64,000 nucleotides of DNA, from the NCBI GenBank assembly GCA_016785225.1, contig JAFBJZ010000228.1:248001-312000 (forward strand), read 5' to 3'. The notes under the pieces were generated by a model. That model made no database searches. It saw only the letters and a program-made list of their open reading frames with translations, and was not told the origin of the DNA. This document shows, piece by piece, positions 60,601 through 64,000 of the stretch. The first letter of the stretch is position 1, and each line of letters opens with the position of its first letter. This stretch comes from Psettodes erumei. Lineage: Eukaryota > Chordata > Actinopteri > Pleuronectiformes > Psettodidae. Both the position numbers and the translations under genes were made by a program.

Positions 60601-61750
60601 AGGTTCATAACAGTGATAATAAAGGGCACAGTAACAACACTTTTCACAGACTTTTGTTGAAACGAAGGAAGGAAATGGAAATGGAAGTTTTCTCTCAGTC
60701 AAACGGGGCCAGCATGAATGAATCATGGAAAACAGCAGAATAAGTTTGTCAAAATACACGCTGGAAACCTTAAGCCCTGCGCAAAGATGTCCGTAAGCCC
60801 AGCAGCAGAAAATTGTCAAGTTGTTGCCTGTTGACTTTATGCTCTTATCGACTAGTTAAGCACAGCAAGTGCAAAGAAACAAATAGTGGCCGAACCACTC
60901 TTAACTTTAATAATAGACCGTTCACCCTCCCTGACCCTGCCTTTTTTAAACCACTATCCTCCTGTGTTGCCCACTACCCCCCCACCCCACCCCTGTATAA
61001 CAATCCTCCTACTGTTCCTCCTTCATCTCTTTTCCACTTGGCCATAGCCTGTTCCTCCCTTGTTTGTTCACCATCTCTCTCTCTCTCTCCCTTGCCTAGG
61101 TCTTCCATTACAACCGTCTATATCGAAGTTTTGCCCCCAAACAACCAGAGCCCTCCCCGTTTCCCACTGCAACAGTACAACCTGGAGATCAGTGAAGCAA
61201 TGAGGACGGGAGCTACACTCCTAAATCTGCAGGTACACTCATGCTCTCTGCGCCACTTTAATCCAGCCTTTTCCAGTCACTTCTCTAACTTTTGACTATT
61301 AGAATCATTTATCCGTCACGTTCAGGTATTTGAACTATTAATTCATAACTTACTAGTTTCAACTGCTCTGCTCGCTTGCTAACGACTTGGTTACATGCTG
61401 TTAGCTTTAATTGCAGCTGCAGTGTTAAAGAGTTGCAGCCAATTCAATATGCGTATTTATACTTTATGTAACTCAAACTGTAATTTCTATTGTTTCAAAT
61501 TAAGTGGGCCACTCCACAATCTTTCCACATACCCCCCGGCAACTGCAGAAGGTACTTCCTGGGATACAAAAGCCCTGGTTAGGAATTGTGTGACGCATGC
61601 GGCAGAAAATGGGGGAATTGCTGATGGTAAATAAGAGCGTTTGTGTGTCTCTCCCTGTTTACTACTTAAGGCAGTTGATCGGGAGAGGGACCCCATCACT
61701 TACAAAATCCACAGCGGAGACCCCCATGGACATTTTGCACTTCAGCAGAA
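14138..61750 (+). CDS. pcdh15: protocadherin-15, 5' part of gene (17 coding exons, continues beyond window)
   Basis: Giant cadherin of the hair-cell tip link and of photoreceptors. In hair cells its EC1-EC2 tip binds cadherin-23 in a calcium-dependent antiparallel 'handshake', and its lower end pulls on the mechanotransduction channel complex. Coding segments: 14138-14270, 24214-24228, 24875-24940, 32499-32659, 33222-33377, 37945-38064, 39409-39519, 41337-41507, 46571-46679, 47661-47773, 48700-48906, 51332-51466, 53535-53684, 53833-53924, 54543-54644, 61100-61232, 61671-61750 (2054 nt). All introns are GT-AG and all phases agree. Model residues: signal 1-40, EC1 about 41-162, EC2 168-280, EC3 290-410, EC4 413-526, EC5 528-632, EC6 from 635. 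Diagnostic strings include DWQYE, GPPATIVAIDEES, STGRVLDRD, EVRIVVRDRNDN, TTTLTVDVLDGDDLGPMF, DANDNTP and EVLPPNNQSPPRFP. Only about a third of the roughly 1,900-residue family protein is present. Whether this is pcdh15a or pcdh15b is undecided. Confidence 0.97.
15844..16120 (+). repeat. diverged minisatellite, about 3.5 copies of an ~80-bp unit
   Basis: Units start near 15844, 15927, 16005 and 16085. Each opens with gtAT/GTTTTtaatgagcc-like sequence, continues with a gggtccc block, and (units 1 to 3) closes with tgaca(tga)gcg/tctagt. Spacing of 83, 78 and 80 bp shows a true tandem array that has since diverged. Confidence 0.7.
20250..20345 (+). repeat. fish interspersed repeat fragment (same family as 2100-2290)
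   Basis: Carries gctaactggctgctggctg, tagcttg and ctctcagcaagacggcgaag, the distal part of the same repeat family. Confidence 0.45.
24214..24228 (+). CDS. pcdh15: pcdh15 exon 3: 15-nt microexon (DWQYE, residues 45-49)
   Basis: Acceptor ctctgggcag|ACTGG and donor GAGG|gtaaga bracket 15 nt. Entering with the G from exon 2, it reads D-W-Q-Y-E and passes one G on to exon 4. The same five residues sit just before the first cysteine of mature mammalian PCDH15 (QYDDDWQYEDCK), so the microexon is supported by protein homology and not only by splice sites. Phase 1 on both sides means it could be skipped without a frameshift, giving QDTE-ECK. It encodes part of the N-terminal strand of EC1, close to the cadherin-23 interface. 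Confidence 0.88.
24229..24874 (+). other. pcdh15 intron 3 (646 bp)
   Basis: Mostly C/T-rich in its first half (24240-24610), which may help definition of the neighbouring microexon. No other structure seen. Confidence 0.85.
24875..24940 (+). CDS. pcdh15: pcdh15 exon 4: EC1 start (residues 50-71)
   Basis: Acceptor acccttgcag|AATG, donor AATG|gtaaag, 66 nt, phase 1 to 1. It encodes ECKLSRSGPPATIVAIDEES followed by PN. Cys51 equals mature Cys11, which pairs with Cys99 in the known EC1 structure. Acidic residues 66-68 (DEE) belong to the first calcium-binding region. Very close to mammalian CKLARGGPPATIVAIDEES. Confidence 0.95.
25310..25370 (-). repeat. fish interspersed repeat fragment, reverse orientation
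   Basis: cagtcagttatcttagctta and gcataaagattg are the reverse complement of the tttatgctaagct core seen at 2100-2290. Confidence 0.4.
28492..28523 (+). repeat. (CA)n microsatellite
   Basis: CA repeat with one T interruption. Confidence 0.95.
30897..30932 (+). repeat. (CT)n(CA)n microsatellite
   Basis: CT repeat passing directly into about 12 CA units; adjoins the interspersed repeat at 30930. Confidence 0.95.
30930..31135. repeat. fish interspersed repeat next to a CA tract (ccctaaccttaacc type)
   Basis: The CA tract is followed by agttttcacagctatcctta, ttaggacattacattcatt, cccctaaccttaacc and gtcctgacaagg, the order seen in a widespread fish repeat that is usually attached to CA microsatellites. 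It is not telomeric despite the ccctaacc motif. Confidence 0.45.
32499..32659 (+). CDS. pcdh15: pcdh15 exon 5: EC1 middle (residues 72-125)
   Basis: Acceptor gtgctcccag|GAACG, donor AGAT|gtgagg, 161 nt, phase 1 to 0. The acceptor was chosen because it restores the glycine split with exon 4 and lines up GTLLVENM with family GTILVDNM. It ends in LNSTGRVLDRD; D123-R124-D125 is the DRE-type calcium motif of EC1, and N112-S-T is an N-glycosylation sequon also found in mammals. Confidence 0.96.
32660..33221 (+). other. pcdh15 intron 5 (562 bp)
   Basis: Plain AT-rich intron. Nothing notable seen. Confidence 0.85.
33222..33377 (+). CDS. pcdh15: pcdh15 exon 6: EC1 end, EC1-2 linker, EC2 start (residues 126-177)
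   Basis: Acceptor ctctttcccag|CCCC, donor GTGAG|gtgaaa, 156 nt, phase 0 to 0. It holds Cys139 (mature 99, partner of Cys51), then EVRIVVRDRNDN, where D158-R-N-D-N162 is the canonical EC1-2 calcium linker. I148 and R153 correspond to mature Ile108 and Arg113, contacts with cadherin-23 whose replacement causes deafness in mammals; both are kept here. A (CA)n tract begins six bases into the next intron. Confidence 0.97.
35385..36775 (+). mobile_element. degenerate Tc1/mariner-superfamily transposon
   Basis: The terminal inverted repeats 35397-35420 and 36736-36759 match at 21 of 24 positions. Between them, 35925-35965 translates as VLWTDETKIDL, the catalytic-core motif of Tc1-like transposases, preceded by an ARLKFTKTNR-like piece in a different frame. 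Stops and frameshifts show it is dead. The 36180-36500 section does not look like transposase and may be a later insertion. Confidence 0.65.
36180..36500 (+). repeat. unassigned repeat nested in the Tc1-like relic
   Basis: Starts near tgtcacctgttgtctg, has a promoter/terminator-like C/T-rich body with ctgcctgcctgaatcc, and ends with ctgcatttgggttctttt-like sequence after tgattaaagcaac. These are features of transcribed fish elements such as solo LTRs. Ends and target duplication are not clear. Confidence 0.3.
37945..38064 (+). CDS. pcdh15: pcdh15 exon 7: EC2 (residues 178-217)
   Basis: Acceptor gtgttttcag|CTAAC, donor ACCCG|gtaggt, 120 nt, phase 0 to 0. It encodes [20 protein letters not shown] followed by IDDGPNGQIEY. 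T196-D-I-D-D200 is the DXD-type calcium motif of EC2. Nearly identical to mammalian [22 protein letters not shown]. Confidence 0.97.
38202..38655. mobile_element. inverted-repeat (ATCGATA-rich) non-autonomous DNA element, probably hAT-like
   Basis: The left part (38215-38290) and the right part (38585-38655) are inverted copies rich in tatcgatacc and gtatcggtatcg, enclosing a CpG-rich core. The left edge tagtggtgggcagat is typical of a common fish MITE; the right terminal repeat is missing or diverged. Confidence 0.5.
39381..39402 (+). repeat. (TG)11 at the exon 8 splice acceptor
   Basis: Eleven TG units followed by TTTCAG and exon 8. The repeat stands where the polypyrimidine tract should be. 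Confidence 0.95.
39409..39519 (+). CDS. pcdh15: pcdh15 exon 8: EC2 (residues 218-254)
   Basis: Acceptor tgtgtttcag|ACAGC, donor CTAAC|gtaagc, 111 nt, phase 0 to 0. The product TANRTFDIPLTLFGS then VVLRERLNYEE aligns with mammalian [24 protein letters not shown]. L239-N-Y-E242 stands where most cadherins have LDRE. N220-R-T is a sequon. The acceptor is preceded directly by (TG)11 and only three T's, so exon use may depend on repeat length. Confidence 0.96.
39520..41336 (+). other. pcdh15 intron 8 (1.8 kb)
   Basis: AT-rich; ends in a CA tract and a (CT)n tract that forms the acceptor of exon 9. Nothing else noted. Confidence 0.85.
41314..41334 (+). repeat. (CT)n forming the exon 9 polypyrimidine tract
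   Basis: About ten CT units running into the AG of the acceptor. Confidence 0.95.
41337..41507 (+). CDS. pcdh15: pcdh15 exon 9: EC2 end, EC2-3 linker, EC3 start (residues 255-311)
   Basis: Acceptor (CT)n-ag|GATCG, donor AGCCG|gtgagt, 171 nt, phase 0 to 0. It encodes RRTATTTLTVDVLDGDDLGP then MFLPC. The EC2-3 linker is D276-G-D-D-L, the family's departure from the usual DxNDN. C287 and C296 flank a nine-residue insert (TLVGNTRDC), a cysteine loop also present in mammals. Confidence 0.97.
42388..42423 (+). repeat. fish interspersed repeat fragment (tttagctgatgctgttatcc type)
   Basis: Reads gtttagctgatgctgttatc then cagagtgacttgcag, a diverged copy of the very common fish motif with tttagcagacgcttttatcc. 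Only this core is recognisable. Confidence 0.45.
42706..42741 (+). repeat. (CA)n microsatellite
   Basis: About 18 CA units, preceded by gcgcacgcgcacg. Confidence 0.95.
42831..42871 (+). repeat. (CA)n microsatellite
   Basis: About 20 perfect CA units, 90 bp after the previous tract. Confidence 0.95.
43371..43400 (+). repeat. (TG)n followed by a G-run
   Basis: Ten TG units then about ten G's. Confidence 0.95.
43503..43540 (+). repeat. (CT)n(CA)n microsatellite
   Basis: CT repeat with interruptions, then nine to ten CA units. Confidence 0.9.
43730..44640 (+). other. CpG-richer intronic block with TATA-like run, possible old mobile element
   Basis: Distinct from the surrounding AT-rich intron: many CpGs at 43720-44240, then tatatatataaaagaca at 44314-44331, then a T-rich stretch ending in attttgggtccaactgaca. 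The order promoter-like, then terminator-like, recalls a solo LTR, but I found no matching ends. Function unknown. Confidence 0.25.
46571..46679 (+). CDS. pcdh15: pcdh15 exon 10: EC3 (residues 312-347)
   Basis: Acceptor tgtctccag|ATTAAG, donor CATTG|gtatgt, 109 nt, phase 0 to 1. It encodes [20 protein letters not shown] and PSDRPGILYSILIG. V326-D-Q-D329 is the calcium DXD motif. The match to mammalian [20 protein letters not shown] is almost complete. Confidence 0.97.
47627..47658 (+). repeat. (TC)16 forming the exon 11 acceptor
   Basis: Sixteen perfect TC units followed directly by AG and the exon; the final C of the repeat is the C of CAG. Confidence 0.95.
47661..47773 (+). CDS. pcdh15: pcdh15 exon 11: EC3 (residues 348-385)
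   Basis: The acceptor is the end of a (TC)16 microsatellite plus AG; donor TCAAG|gtgagg; 113 nt, phase 1 to 0. It encodes KPESYTEYFSLNTTTAELLL followed by LKPIDRELYRRFDLVIK. I372-D-R-E375 is the canonical DRE calcium motif of EC3. N360-T-T is a possible sequon. Confidence 0.96.
48700..48906 (+). CDS. pcdh15: pcdh15 exon 12: EC3 end, EC3-4 linker, EC4 start (residues 386-454)
   Basis: Acceptor ttgcctttag|GCTG, donor GGAG|gtgagg, 207 nt, phase 0 to 0; the largest exon here. It encodes AEQNNGHPLPAFANLQIEVL, then the EC3-4 linker D406-E-N-N-Q, then EC4 up to ALDNDVEE (DXD motif D449-N-D451). The linker has Glu where the classical motif has Asn and Gln where it has Pro-side context, as in the mammalian protein (DENNQSP). 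Confidence 0.97.
50597..50643 (+). repeat. G-run and (GT)n microsatellite
   Basis: Twelve G's, a short spacer, then about 14 GT units. Confidence 0.95.
50752..50786 (+). repeat. (AC)n microsatellite
   Basis: About 17 AC units; a shorter tract follows at 50870-50887. Confidence 0.95.
51332..51466 (+). CDS. pcdh15: pcdh15 exon 13: EC4 (residues 455-499)
   Basis: Acceptor ctccccaacag|ACAAG, donor TCACG|gtactc, 135 nt, phase 0 to 0. It encodes TRDPQLLFSLDSYSNVFTMS and then AGIRRYLTLVQPLDRET. L488-D-R-E491 is the DRE motif of EC4. The donor is poor at +4 and +5 (c, t instead of a, g), but the junction is fixed by homology (YIFT|LLASDG against YTFSITAFDG). Confidence 0.95.
51503..51538 (+). repeat. 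(GT)18 downstream of the exon 13 donor
   Basis: Eighteen perfect GT units starting 37 bp after the exon 13 end. Confidence 0.95.
51950..52110 (+). repeat. LINE 3'-tail-like repeat fragment
   Basis: Contains cagatcagaatcgg, atagatccctgcagggaaat and gctgcagttgcaca, resembling the diverged tails of fish LINE elements with 'atccctgaggggaaat'. Confidence 0.4.
53123..53161 (+). repeat. poly-A, (TA)n, (GA)n composite
   Basis: About 15 A's, then about five TA units, then about seven GA units. Confidence 0.9.
53535..53684 (+). CDS. pcdh15: pcdh15 exon 14: EC4 end, EC4-5 linker, EC5 start (residues 500-549)
   Basis: Acceptor gtctcttcag|CTCTT, donor TACAG|gtacac, 150 nt, phase 0 to 0. It encodes VTITVLDANDNTPTFANVSY, in which D520-A-N-D-N524 is a canonical calcium linker, then FTDMVPGDTVLQ. 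Mammalian equivalents are VMDANDNTPTF and YTDMRPGDSVIQ. N530-V-S is a sequon. Confidence 0.97.
53833..53924 (+). CDS. pcdh15: pcdh15 exon 15: EC5 (residues 550-579)
   Basis: Acceptor gcctcctcccag|CTG, donor AACAG|gtaatt, 92 nt, phase 0 to 2. It encodes LSAVDNDAGPNGQVTYRILA then GSQGDFLIGN; D554-N-D556 is the EC5 DXD motif. Separated from exon 14 by only 148 bp, the shortest intron in the window. Confidence 0.97.
53925..54542 (+). other. pcdh15 intron 15 (618 bp)
   Basis: Nothing notable seen. Confidence 0.85.
54543..54644 (+). CDS. pcdh15: pcdh15 exon 16: EC5 (residues 580-613)
   Basis: Acceptor tgttttcacag|CACC, donor AGAAG|gtgagg, 102 nt, phase 2 to 2. It encodes TGVITVAPNVELIVGRSYAL and TVEAMDNGPVPHR, matching mammalian [20 protein letters not shown]. 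Here V594-G-R-S replaces the usual DRE motif, a known PCDH15 EC5 trait. A (TC)n tract of about 30 bp begins ten bases after the exon. Confidence 0.96.
54654..54684 (+). repeat. (TC)n just inside intron 16
   Basis: About 15 TC units starting ten bases after exon 16. Confidence 0.95.
57654..57853. mobile_element. hAT-like MITE, 200 bp, with terminal inverted repeats and 8-bp target duplication
   Basis: It begins CAGGGGTGTCAAACTCA and ends with the inverse GAGTTTGACACCCCTG. The flanks are ggttagac (57646-57653) and gcttagac (57854-57861), 7 of 8 identical, the duplication length used by hAT transposases. No coding capacity. Includes acccgcgggcca and tctggccca, typical of this family. Confidence 0.75.
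61100..61232 (+). CDS. pcdh15: pcdh15 exon 17: EC5 end, EC5-6 linker, EC6 start (residues 614-658)
   Basis: Acceptor cttgcctag|GTCTTC, donor TGCAG|gtacac, 133 nt, phase 2 to 0. It encodes TTVYIEVLPPNNQSPPRFPL and QQYNLEISEAMRTGATLLNLQ. The EC5-6 linker L625-P-P-N-N-Q lacks the aspartates of DxNDN; this block is the same in mammals (EVLPPNNQSPPRFP), making it one of the strongest identifiers. Confidence 0.97.
61233..61670 (+). other. pcdh15 intron 17 (438 bp)
   Basis: Short intron; nothing notable seen. Confidence 0.85.
61671..61750 (+). CDS. pcdh15: pcdh15 exon 18: EC6 (residues 659-684), last exon in window
   Basis: Acceptor ctacttaag|GCAGTT, donor CAGAA|gtaggt, 80 nt, phase 0 to 2. It encodes AVDRERDPITYKIHSGDPHG then HFALQQ, aligning with mammalian [26 protein letters not shown]. 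D661-R-E is the EC6 calcium motif. The next exon, expected to read TGILTLGKALDRES-like sequence, is not found before 64000. Confidence 0.93.
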
Positions 61751-62016
61751 GTAGGTGCACGCACACACACCATATTTTATGAAAACCCCTGAGCTCATTG
61801 ACGTTGAATGAAGCGAAGCATCTCCTTTCAGTTTCGTTCTGTGCCCTCGCAGTGTGTATGTGTGCATGCTGTAGAACTGTGGCCATGCACAAGTATGGAG
61901 TTATAGTGTGTCTGTGTGCAGCTGAGAGCAGTCAAAATTCTATCATTCAGGGCTCAGGCTCCGCCGAGGGCTTCCACACAAACACTCCCATCCTCTCTCC
62001 CACATTCGCACACTCG

Positions 62017-62062
<46 letters not shown>

Positions 62063-64000
62063 CAGACTGTGAGGGCTTTTGTTTTATTTATTCGTTTATT
62101 GCTCATTAAAGGGGGGAAAGATCCTATCTGCATTTCTAGAGGGAGTAGGAGAGAGAGAGTAACAAAGGAGAGTGTGCAGAAAGACTGCAAGAGAAGGAGC
62201 GGCATTGTGAGGATGGAGAAGAAAAAGGGGAGAAAGGAGAGGGAAGAGAAAGAGATAAGAGCAGGGCACAGTAAAAATGAGGGACACAATGCTAAAGAGC
62301 TAAGACGAAAACAATGAAGAGTGACAGACAAATGAGGGTTTAAGGAAAACTACTATGTAAAGTTGTCTTCATAATGGCTTCAAAATCAAATTGAGTGGAA
62401 GAATTTTACATTTCTGCACTCTACAATTATCCGCTGGGTTCTCTCAGACAATGTAAAATATTCCAAAACGTGCCAGAGTCTTCCAGTGTCTCAGCTGTGT
62501 TTCCTGCATTGTTTCCCCCCACACAAATGCAACATGGCGTGCAGCTCATATTGGCACAGGGTGGAGTGATTTTTCGATGCTTTTGTGCAGAATGTGGCTC
62601 AGTTGAATACTCCAGCAGTGTATCGGGAGAGCACCCAAAAAAAAAAAAAAAAGCGGGTCTGGTGCTGGCCTGTTTTTCAAGGTGGTTGGCACTGATGTAA
62701 TACACGCTAATGGGAAAAAGATTCTGATTACGTTAATACAGAAATAAAAGGGCTCGCATCAGCAGGAGCTTTATCAGCATTAGCTTCTGAGGAAATTTGA
62801 GGTACCTTGGGTCCATGCTGAACAATGGGACATATTTTAGGCCCTCGCCACATGTTGTGGCAGATGTTTGCCATGAGAGCTGTAGGTGTGGGAGGAAAAT
62901 AGTCAAAAATATGTGTTCAGACCTTACCTTTTGTGAATCATCCATAAATATACATGAACCTTTTTTCACTCTGTTAAAAAAAACATCTTCACATCATTCC
63001 CTCTGCAGGCCACTTAACATGCACATGCCCGCATAAACATGCTGATGGTTTCTGGATAAAATGTGTATTTAGTGCATTTTCAGATGGTTTCTAATTCACG
63101 AAAGGAGCATGAATTAAAAACACTTCAATCATTATGTAAATCTTCACTAAGGGAAAAAAACCCTTAATCAATCAAGGCCAACATCAAAGATTTCTGTGAG
63201 GTTTGATTGGTCAGAAGTCTCAGGCAGGCTGCACTGAAGCTGTTACTCTCAATTTTTTACTCGTGCTGCCTCTGACTTTTGATCTCGTTGTTTGGATATT
63301 TTTGATTATTGAATTGTTTTCAGGCAGTAACTTGAGTGCCATATATTGGTGAACCACACTAATAATCCCCACCCTGTGCTTCATTAAAAATTGATTCAAA
63401 GAGCTGGTTATTGGTTTTCTTTCATTCATACACGTAAAATACTCATAACAGTGAAACCCACTCATGTGTATTGGTGTTTCTGAGACTGTTTTGAGAATGC
63501 CATTAGCCAGCGAAATACAACATAGTCAACATTTAATATATAATGAATAAGAATCAGGTCGGCCCTCACTGTAGTTTTGAAACATCCTGAATATAAAGTC
63601 TCATTTTTCACGAAAGAGGTAACAATGGTGTTTCTTAATGAAACATCACTGAGCCGTTGTAGCGAGAGCACCCGAGAGGGTAATGCTTCGTATCACTGTG
63701 AGGGAAGTGGTTGGTATGAGGCACCATCTGCATCACTGAAGTACCCATAATCGCAGTCAAAGAATGCAATTCTGGGTGTTAAAGGCTTTCGTGCAGTAGT
63801 TATCTTGCAAACGTCTCAAACGTTGTCTCAGAAGCGGGTGTATGAGGGGAAAAACAGAAAAAAACAAGATGGGTTTCCAACTTATTCCCACGTCACCGGA
63901 GCTAGCACATCTACATGGTTAACATCTAAAAGGTCAGAAGAAATGACAGGAAAGCTGCACCGTGGTATTCTGTTCTGCTGTTTGCCTCTCTTGTGTTTTG
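61751..64000 (+). other. pcdh15 intron 18, 5' part
   Basis: No further exon recognised to the window edge. Holds a long CA tract (62018-62061) and a purine-rich run (62135-62275). Confidence 0.8.
62018..62061 (+). repeat. (CA)n microsatellite
   Basis: About 21 perfect CA units, the longest CA tract in the window. Confidence 0.95.

Larger units (their letters stand above)
54645..61099 (+). other. pcdh15 intron 16 (6.5 kb)
   Basis: Starts with a (TC)n tract at 54654-54684, contains a 200-bp hAT-like MITE (57654-57853), a run of A/T-rich sequence near 58570-58830 that could be conserved non-coding DNA, and ends in a C/T-rich tract leading to exon 17. Confidence 0.85.

Noticed and set aside
60813..61295. 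160-codon open frame running from intron 16 through exon 17
   Set aside because: Only the part from 61100 is coding; the upstream part is the C/T-rich intron end, read through by chance.
61751..64000. Search for the next pcdh15 exon
   Set aside because: No sequence able to encode the expected TGILTLGKALDRES-like segment was found; the exon lies beyond the window.
1..64000. tRNA, rRNA, CRISPR array, phage or bacterial operon
   Set aside because: Nothing with tRNA boxes, regular spacers or bacterial gene layout was seen; the window is ordinary intron-rich vertebrate DNA.

Overview
The window is vertebrate genomic DNA, almost certainly from a teleost fish. It carries the 5' coding part of one gene on the + strand: protocadherin-15 (pcdh15), the hair-cell tip-link and photoreceptor cadherin. 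I could place 17 consecutive coding exons between 14120 and 61750, numbered 2 to 18 because an upstream non-coding exon is implied. All exon junctions keep one reading frame, and the joined product (684 complete codons plus 2 nt) follows the known PCDH15 protein block by block. It runs from a signal peptide through cadherin repeats EC1 to EC5 and into EC6. The gene continues past the right edge; the rest of EC6, EC7-11, the membrane-proximal and transmembrane regions and the cytoplasmic tail are not here.

A fish is suggested by three things: compact introns (48 kb for exons that span hundreds of kb in mammals), very dense CA/GT and CT/GA microsatellites, and interspersed repeats of fish type (Tc1-like relic, hAT-like MITE, short 'ctttatgctaagct' family copies, LINE-tail fragments). 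Teleosts have two copies, pcdh15a (hair cell) and pcdh15b (mainly retina). The sequence alone does not let me choose between them.

Layout: 1-14119 is upstream sequence (intron 1 or 5' flank) with repeats and no supportable coding exon. 14120-14270 holds the start codon and signal peptide. 14271-24213 is a long intron with a diverged ~80-bp tandem repeat, a CpG-dense patch and a POU-type motif. 24214-24228 is a 15-nt microexon. 24875-33377 encodes EC1. 37945-41507 encodes EC2 and the start of EC3. 46571-48906 completes EC3 and starts EC4. 51332-53684 completes EC4 and starts EC5. 53833-61232 completes EC5 and starts EC6. 61671-61750 is the last exon seen. The remainder is intron.

There is no operon, phage, CRISPR or tRNA content, and I see no previously undescribed system. 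The more interesting signals concern splicing. Several exon borders are built out of microsatellites: a (TG)11-T3-CAG acceptor at exon 8 like that of human CFTR exon 9, a (TC)16 acceptor at exon 11, and a weak donor at exon 13 followed by (GT)18. All three exons could vary by repeat length.
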